DNA of 64,000 nt from positions 3,530,215 to 3,594,214 of the forward strand of contig NW_017386025.1 in NCBI RefSeq assembly GCF_000237925.1, given 5' to 3'. Made by a program: the position numbers and the translations under genes. Below are positions 58,646-64,000 of this stretch, one piece after another; positions within the stretch are counted from its first letter, which is position 1; each line of letters opens with the position of its first letter. The notes under the pieces are model-generated. The model worked only from the letters and a program-made list of their open reading frames with translations, was not told the origin of the DNA and did not search any database. The stretch is from Schistosoma mansoni (Eukaryota > Platyhelminthes > Trematoda > Strigeidida > Schistosomatidae).

Positions 58646-58649
58646 TGTC

Positions 58650-59020
58650 AGATGATAATACATAGGTGAATTGTGTTCGTTAATACTTGTCTGCAAGCTA
58701 TCTACTGAAAGAGATGTGGTTTCCTCGTTCGAGGCAGTAATCTTAATGACCATTCCGAGTAAGAAAAAGTCTAGACGTTACTGAATGTCTGCTCTTGAAT
58801 GTGCAGTTTTTCAAGGGCTGTTTTGAAGAGTGTGGAGGAAATGTTCTGTTAAATTTTATGGGCTGTGGTGACTTGGAGTATTTAGTATGCTATGTGCCAC
58901 AATCAGAGTACCTCTTATTCTTCTAGACATAATCAAGATTAATCTCCTGTCAGAAGTTGTCATCACATGTTTTGTCTTTTGACCTACCACCAACTTTGCT
59001 GCCTATCCCTGTATTTACTT
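58650..59020. other. Flank between LTR array and SR2-like remnant
   Basis: About 370 bp with no recognisable feature. Confidence 0.4.
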
Positions 59021-60290
59021 ACCTACTTACGCCTTATACTCCCAATGGAGCATAGGCCGCCGACCAGCATTCTCTAACCCACTCTGTGCTAAGCCTTCAT
59101 TTCTAATTCTCTCCAACTTTGGTTCATTCTTCTCATGTCTGTCTCCACTTCTCGGCGTAATGTGTTCTTTGGTATTCTTTGTGTATTCGACTTTTGCCTT
59201 GGCTTTTACTGCTCTTGTCCGGTAGGTATTAATTGCTGCCGTCTTGTTCCTCCTTTCCTGAATCTTATCCAGTGTACCAACAGTGGTGGTGATTTTTGTG
59301 GCCCAAAGCCGCCTGACATGTTGAAGTTGCTCTCCATAGTAGTTCCCTCTCCATTGAGTAGTTCATGAAAGGCCTGGAACTCGTTGTTGAGGGCTATCTT
59401 GAGTTTGTTGGGTTTGTCAGTATCCCGAAAAAGGCCGTATTAAACTTTTGTGATGTTGTCCGCCCTGTTGTCCAATGTTTCTTAAGTTTTAGTTTCATCT
59501 TGGCGACCATCAAGTGATGGTCTGATGCCATATCAGCTCCTCTCCTAATTCTCACATCCTCAGTCGTCTTCCTGAACTTTTCGTTGATGCAGATATGGTC
59601 GATTTGGTTCTGTGTAGTGTGATCCGGTGAAGTCCATGTTGTTGTGTGAATGCGTTTGTGTGAAAATATAGTGTCGCCTATGACCAGTTTATTGAAGGTA
59701 CATAGGCTTGTAAATCTCTTACCACTTTCGTTCCTTCCACTCAGTCCATGTCGTCCCATGATGTCTTCATACTCGGTGTTGTCCATTCCAACCTTGGCGT
59801 CTAGGTCTCGCATCAGAATGGTCAGGTCCTTGGTTGGGCACTTCTTGATGATTGACTGCAGTCCATCGCAGAATTGATTTTTAACGTCTTCATTGTAGTC
59901 ATTGGTAGGCGCATAGCATTGGATGACGTTCATTTTAATGCTCTCTTTCTTTGTTTTGAAGGAGGCTTTGATGATCCTTGGTCCATGAGATTCACATCCA
60001 ATAAGTGCATTTTGTGCTTGTTTGGGCAACATCAATGCCGCTCCTTGTGTATGTGGGGCATTTTATTCTTCATGACTGGAGTATAACAGAAGCTCCCCTG
60101 AAGATTGTCGTTGTTGTTCAACCAGCGTCCAATGTGTTCCACTGATTCCAAGCACCTCCAGGTAGTATTTTCTCATTTCTGCAGCAATTTTGAAGACTCT
60201 TCCGGTCTCCTACATTGTCCAGACGTTCCATTTTTGCTCTGGTTGTTCGAAGGTTTATCGGCCTCATAACTTCCGAAGGATCTCGGCTTT
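59020..60290 (-). pseudogene. SR2-like RTE with reverse transcriptase core deleted
   Basis: The endonuclease (60035-59394) reads MNVIQCYAPTNDYNEDVK, KDLTILMRDLDAKVG (usual GDLNAKVG changed to RDLDAKVG), RIHTTTWTSPDHTTQNQID and ASDHHLMVAKMKLKLKKHW. It then joins, with the RT palm missing, to a tail at about 59300-59030 matching the polyprotein's very end (NWKELER...VGW...). About 60290-60035 is the upstream part. The endonuclease is interrupted before the RT, so the element is dead. Confidence 0.78.
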
Positions 60291-62150
60291 CAACATAAGG
60301 TGTCGTAATTCTTCCTTCAACTCCAAGGGCGGAGTTTAGGTGGTGTGAATAATTTTTTCTGGTCAGCGTTTATTAGCAAGTTGGTTTTCTACAAGAAGGA
60401 GTCACTAATCCTATGTCAAACTCTCTTCCTTTATCCGAGCTTGGGACCGGCAGTAGCTTAAGGAGGGGCTACAGGCGGATTTATCCTTGTATTTGGTATG
60501 AGAAATTTGCTTCTCTTTCGAGGGGTGGAAAAACCTAAACAGTGTGGACTTCGGGGCAAGGCCTTGAGTGAGTTTTGAAAAGGTTGGAAATATTTATAGA
60601 GTGGTTGAATTGATTTGTCTACATCTTAGGTGAATGGTTGTGTGCATTTCGGATGTCTCCCAAACGTAGTTCCAGGAGTTTAATATTACCAATGGTTTGG
60701 CCTTTGTACGAACGGCACAGTTTATTGGATAGCTCCAATGATAAACAGGGTGGGGTATTTCTTCCACTGCTGACTATTAAAGGCAGCTAGGCCTTTCAAT
60801 GAACTGCGTTTGGAAGTTGAGATATACTTGGGGTCTTTTTTTACGATTTGCGGAGCAGCAGGATCTACTTCACCACTATCCCCCTACCACATATTACTAT
60901 GAGTAACTGAAATGTGTAGATCGGTTTGTGATTTCCTTGGAGGGTTCGCTTTATTTATGCTGCCGTATATATGAGTTACGGATTCCGTAGTCAATTTTAC
61001 GACTTCTTCAATACCGGCTGTTCTACAAGGGATTAGTACGGTTGTTTTCTATCCACATGAAGACCTATATCTTGCGTTCATAGATTTGACTGATGTGTTC
61101 TCCTGCACTATGACCACACATAACAGGACAACGGCTATGGGTGATTCAGTGAGAACCCGAAGTAACGCCTGTATACTACAGCGTTGCAGTGGTAGTGATT
61201 TAAACAAACACGGAAACTGAATTCCAATGCTGAGTATCTGGTTCCCTGGTTTGTGACTGTCCTTTCCTCCTGTTTTTCCATTTTTACCAGTTACGAGAAG
61301 TGTGAATCCAGGCCGGACTGTTGTTCACGGCGCCTCATAAAACTGACTTTTGATATTTGAGTTGTGTGACCACTGCTGTTTACGTTATTTTGAGACGTCT
61401 CGCTGGTTTTATATTGGAGTGTTTGCGAGCCCATGCTTATATGTAGGTATTTCTGACTTGAAACCATCCCGTGTTAGAATATCAAAAAAGTCATTCTTTC
61501 AGTTGTGGTGGGAATGCTATCACTGCACATGCCACTCAATAAATGAAAGGGACAGATGTAAAACAATGTGAAGCAAATGAATAAGTGCACAGTGTGTGTG
61601 TACGCACTACGGAAGAATGAAGTATAAAAGTTATTGAAATTTGAACCTTACCACTATGCGTGATACCAGTGACTTTACCACGAGTTTGGGGTTTCAAAGT
61701 GATGAGGTATGTAGCTGTTGTGTTTGTAGCAACTAGAAAGAGAGAAGCTGATTGGGATAGTATGACCTGCTGCATACAGGTTCAGCCTTGGTTTGGTAAT
61801 GACACTTAGGCACTCTATGATGGTTGTCTACCGATGAAGGAAGACGCAGTTATTTTTTTTGTAGGAAATGGTTGAATATTCCAAATTAAGCGGTGAAAAC
61901 AGGAGATTTCTTGTTAGTTGTGGGGAACTTCATAAGTCTTGTCAGATTCAAGTGGCAAGCATTTCAAAATATTTGACCATTACTACACTACTCGATAGGA
62001 TTTTGTCAATTTGCTTGAAAAATCAGTGTCATCACTTAATATCACCAATAAATATTTGTATTCGTTACTGACAGTGGTAATATGTACATGGTAGAACTTA
62101 TAGATTTTACTATTACTTGTATTTCAAGAAAAGCAACTTTTATTTTACAG
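60291..62150. other. Non-coding region, unidentified
   Basis: The left part may be the 5' leader of the minus-strand SR2-like element. Nothing else is recognised; short open frames lack motifs. Confidence 0.35.
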
Positions 62151-62250
62151 GATGATTCTTTTTTACAGAAATAAAGATGAACTTGAGAACGAAGAATTTA
62201 AATTACACGATGAAAAATAAAGATATATTGTTTCTTAATACTGTGATATT

Positions 62251-62411
62251 TTTGATGGAATTTTGTTCTCTGAGCTGTATGGTTTGGTCGTGGAGCTTTC
62301 ATTGTCCTTCTGAACGACATCACCAGCACAAACTTCGGATGATGTCATTCAGAAGGAAGATGAAAGCTCTACGGCCAAACCATCCAGCTCAGAGAACAAA
62401 ACTCCATCAAA
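62251..62411. repeat. Foldback element: 71-bp inverted arms, 19-bp loop
   Basis: Left arm 62251-62321 and right arm 62341-62411 are inverted copies with roughly 9 mismatches in 71. They begin TTTGATGGAATTTTGTTCTC and include ATGGTTTGGTCGTGGAGC. An RNA from here would form a long hairpin. An open frame of 137 codons runs through it, but its sequence is explained by the repeat. Confidence 0.9.
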
Positions 62412-62799
62412 ACCATCCATCTGAGCTACAAATCTTCTCCACTGTGGTGTTTGTACGAACTAATGATTCCGTTGTACTTGATGACTACTTGATTTCAAAT
62501 TCTAAATATAATACGTTCGTTCATGCTCATCTAATACTTCTTGGTCAAATTGCCTTCTTTCTGGGATTCTTAGTTTGTACTATAATTTAACTATTCCTAT
62601 TCATTACATGAACTCAAAATCCTGAATTTTTTTTAAGTCTAAAAGTCAAATTTTATTTTTGCGAAATTTTTGTTTCCAGCCGCTAACGCTTTGAAATTTA
62701 TAAATATTTATGAATACTTGTAACAAGTTTTATTATTATTACCGTTACTATTATTAGTAGTAAATAATAATAATAAAGCAGTAATTTTATATAGTTGAC

Positions 62800-62985
62800 A
62801 TCATGAGTCAATTGAAGCTACACCACCATGGAAAACCTGGAAGCACTGGATGGTCGTCTCGTCATATTGTGGGACTCCTCAGCAGTGCGCATCCACGATC
62901 CCGCCTCGAGAGATTCGAACCCAGGACCTATCAGTCTCGTACGCGAGCACTTAATCGATGGACCACTGAGCCGGCATCCAACTAA
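62800..62985 (-). mobile_element. tRNA-headed SINE with hammerhead core
   Basis: On the minus strand a tRNA-like head starts near 62976 (GCCGGCTCAGTGGTCC, A-box like) with a B box GGTTCGAATCTC (62921-62910). A hammerhead core follows: CACTG, CTGAGGA (62882-62876), GTCCCACAATATGAC (stem II), GAGAC, GACCATC and CAGTG (62848-62844). The conserved GAAA is GAGA here, so activity is doubtful. It ends near 62800 before an AT-rich TTATTATTA tract. This matches the layout of known schistosome hammerhead SINEs. Confidence 0.78.
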
Positions 62986-63049
62986 AATCTCCACAAAACC
63001 CTTCTTCTGATAAAGCAATAATTTGCCTGAAATCTCATTCATAATAATG

Positions 63050-64000
63050 AAGCTGATTGATTTATAAGGGATACTTAAAAAAACAAAATTGATACATAGA
63101 TTATTAATAATAAATTCATAATGAACAATCCTTACTGTAGCAATATTTTGATGTGACTTTGAATTGAAAAGGTAGTATCCGTTTCCATGAAATATTTATG
63201 ACTGCTTAGTATCAGATGTAAATAAAAATACATCATTTGGTTGCTTTATTCAATCATCCCCTATTAATATAACATGGTTTCTAATGATTTACTTTACGGG
63301 AAATATTGTAAAGCGTGTTTGAATAGAGTTTGGTCAATGCTAATAGTTAAACAACAAGACAATAGTTAACACAATCTAGTAACCTAAATTTATAGTTTTT
63401 ATCGGGATCTCATCGTCGTAGTAATTTTCATACATTTTTGAAATCGAATTCGGGCACTAATATTTAATGAAGTTTCAATTTCAACCATGGTTTGTTGATT
63501 GGTCATATCAACCAAGCAAGGGAGAGATTTCATACCTAAGTGTTTTAGGATGATATTGAAATATCAATCCGGTTATAATAAAACAAAAATAGAACTCTGT
63601 ATTAACTGTGTATAACCTTTTTCTTTTTACTGAAATTATAACTTTCTAATGACTGGCTTTGTATTCTTACTGTTATGCAATCTTCTCCCTCGTTTCCATT
63701 ACATTTGATGATAGATATTATTAAACTGTATGACAAAAATAATCGTAAATACTATTTTTTCCTCCCTTCACTATTAGTTTCAATTATGAATGTTTCTTCC
63801 TGAAACTTCTTTTATTTAAAACAGTTTCTCTGATTCGAAAGATAGAGTTTTATTTAATTCTCGTTTATTATCACTATTGTTTGATGTAGCTGTGTGTTAT
63901 TATCTGATCAGTAATACTTATCGTTGATTTATTTCGAACCACTTCATTGCAAGACACATTATCTCATTGACTGTCCAGTCAACAAGTGTGATTGACTTCC
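63050..64000. other. Right-edge non-coding region
   Basis: AT-rich, no recognisable gene, repeat or RNA. Confidence 0.5.

Larger units (their letters stand above)
52340..58649 (+). mobile_element. Tandem non-autonomous LTR retrotransposon array (3 LTRs)
   Basis: Three direct LTR copies (52344-53006, 54801-55412, 58218-58645) begin TGTAGTACC and end GGCACTACA. They separate two internal regions (53007-54800 and 55413-58217). The whole array is bounded by TGTC on both sides (52340-52343 and 58646-58649), a 4-bp target duplication. Polypurine tracts AAGGGGG sit just before LTR2 and LTR3. No gag, protease, RT or integrase is encoded. Only repeat-derived open frames are present. This fits a TRIM/LARD-type element that became tandem by unequal LTR recombination or inserted as a tandem. 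The autonomous partner is not in the window. Confidence 0.82.

Noticed and set aside
62177-62590. 137-codon plus-strand open frame
   Set aside because: Half of it is the foldback hairpin and the rest has no recognisable domain or splice context.
62902-62976. tRNA gene on the minus strand
   Set aside because: A and B boxes are present, but the cloverleaf is imperfect and the sequence continues directly into SINE/hammerhead sequence.

Overview
The window is nuclear DNA from a flatworm, most likely a blood fluke (Schistosoma or a close relative). It is AT-rich, has small exons separated by long introns, and is packed with digenean-type repeats: RTE-clade LINEs (one family resembling schistosome SR2), a tRNA-headed SINE with a hammerhead-ribozyme core, and LTR elements. 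Species assignment is inference, because no search could be run.

Three conserved genes can be read exon by exon with matching splice phases. (1) Positions 652-16562, plus strand: the 3' seven exons of the INO80 chromatin-remodelling ATPase; the gene starts upstream of the window. (2) Positions 17229-29361, minus strand: a complete nine-exon WD40 gene, EIPR1 (TSSC1), convergent with INO80 and containing a probable GC-AG intron. (3) Positions 45372-50421, minus strand: a complete three-exon DIMT1, the 18S rRNA dimethyladenosine transferase, of 313 residues. Between EIPR1 and DIMT1 there are only tentative genes: a minus-strand three-exon candidate (31339-43362) and plus-strand candidate exons (31943-32316, 41182-41374, 43685-44094).

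Introns and intergenic DNA are largely mobile elements. A nearly full RTE (10608-about 13950) has one EN-RT reading frame broken by two stop codons. Degenerate RTE fragments lie at about 8.2, 9.4, 18.1-19.9, 23.5-24.1, 28.4, 30.1-30.9, 35.2-35.8, 39.0-40.8 and 59.0-60.3 kb. A non-autonomous repeat (49310-49840, with a relative at 14060-14480) shares its 3' end with the intact RTE, suggesting it is mobilised by it. A solo LTR with a 5-bp target duplication (6101-6438) lies in an INO80 intron.

The most unusual region is 52340-58649. It is a tandem LTR-internal-LTR-internal-LTR array flanked by one 4-bp target duplication. It has a TATA box, polyadenylation signals and polypurine tracts but no gag or pol. 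Its LTRs carry a 51-bp minisatellite (5, 4 and 1 units) and its leader carries a 36-bp minisatellite that repeats the LTR/primer-site junction. It looks like a non-autonomous (TRIM/LARD-like) LTR retrotransposon amplified in tandem. The right end (61-64 kb) holds a 71-bp-arm foldback hairpin and a tRNA-headed SINE with a hammerhead core, and no gene that I recognise.
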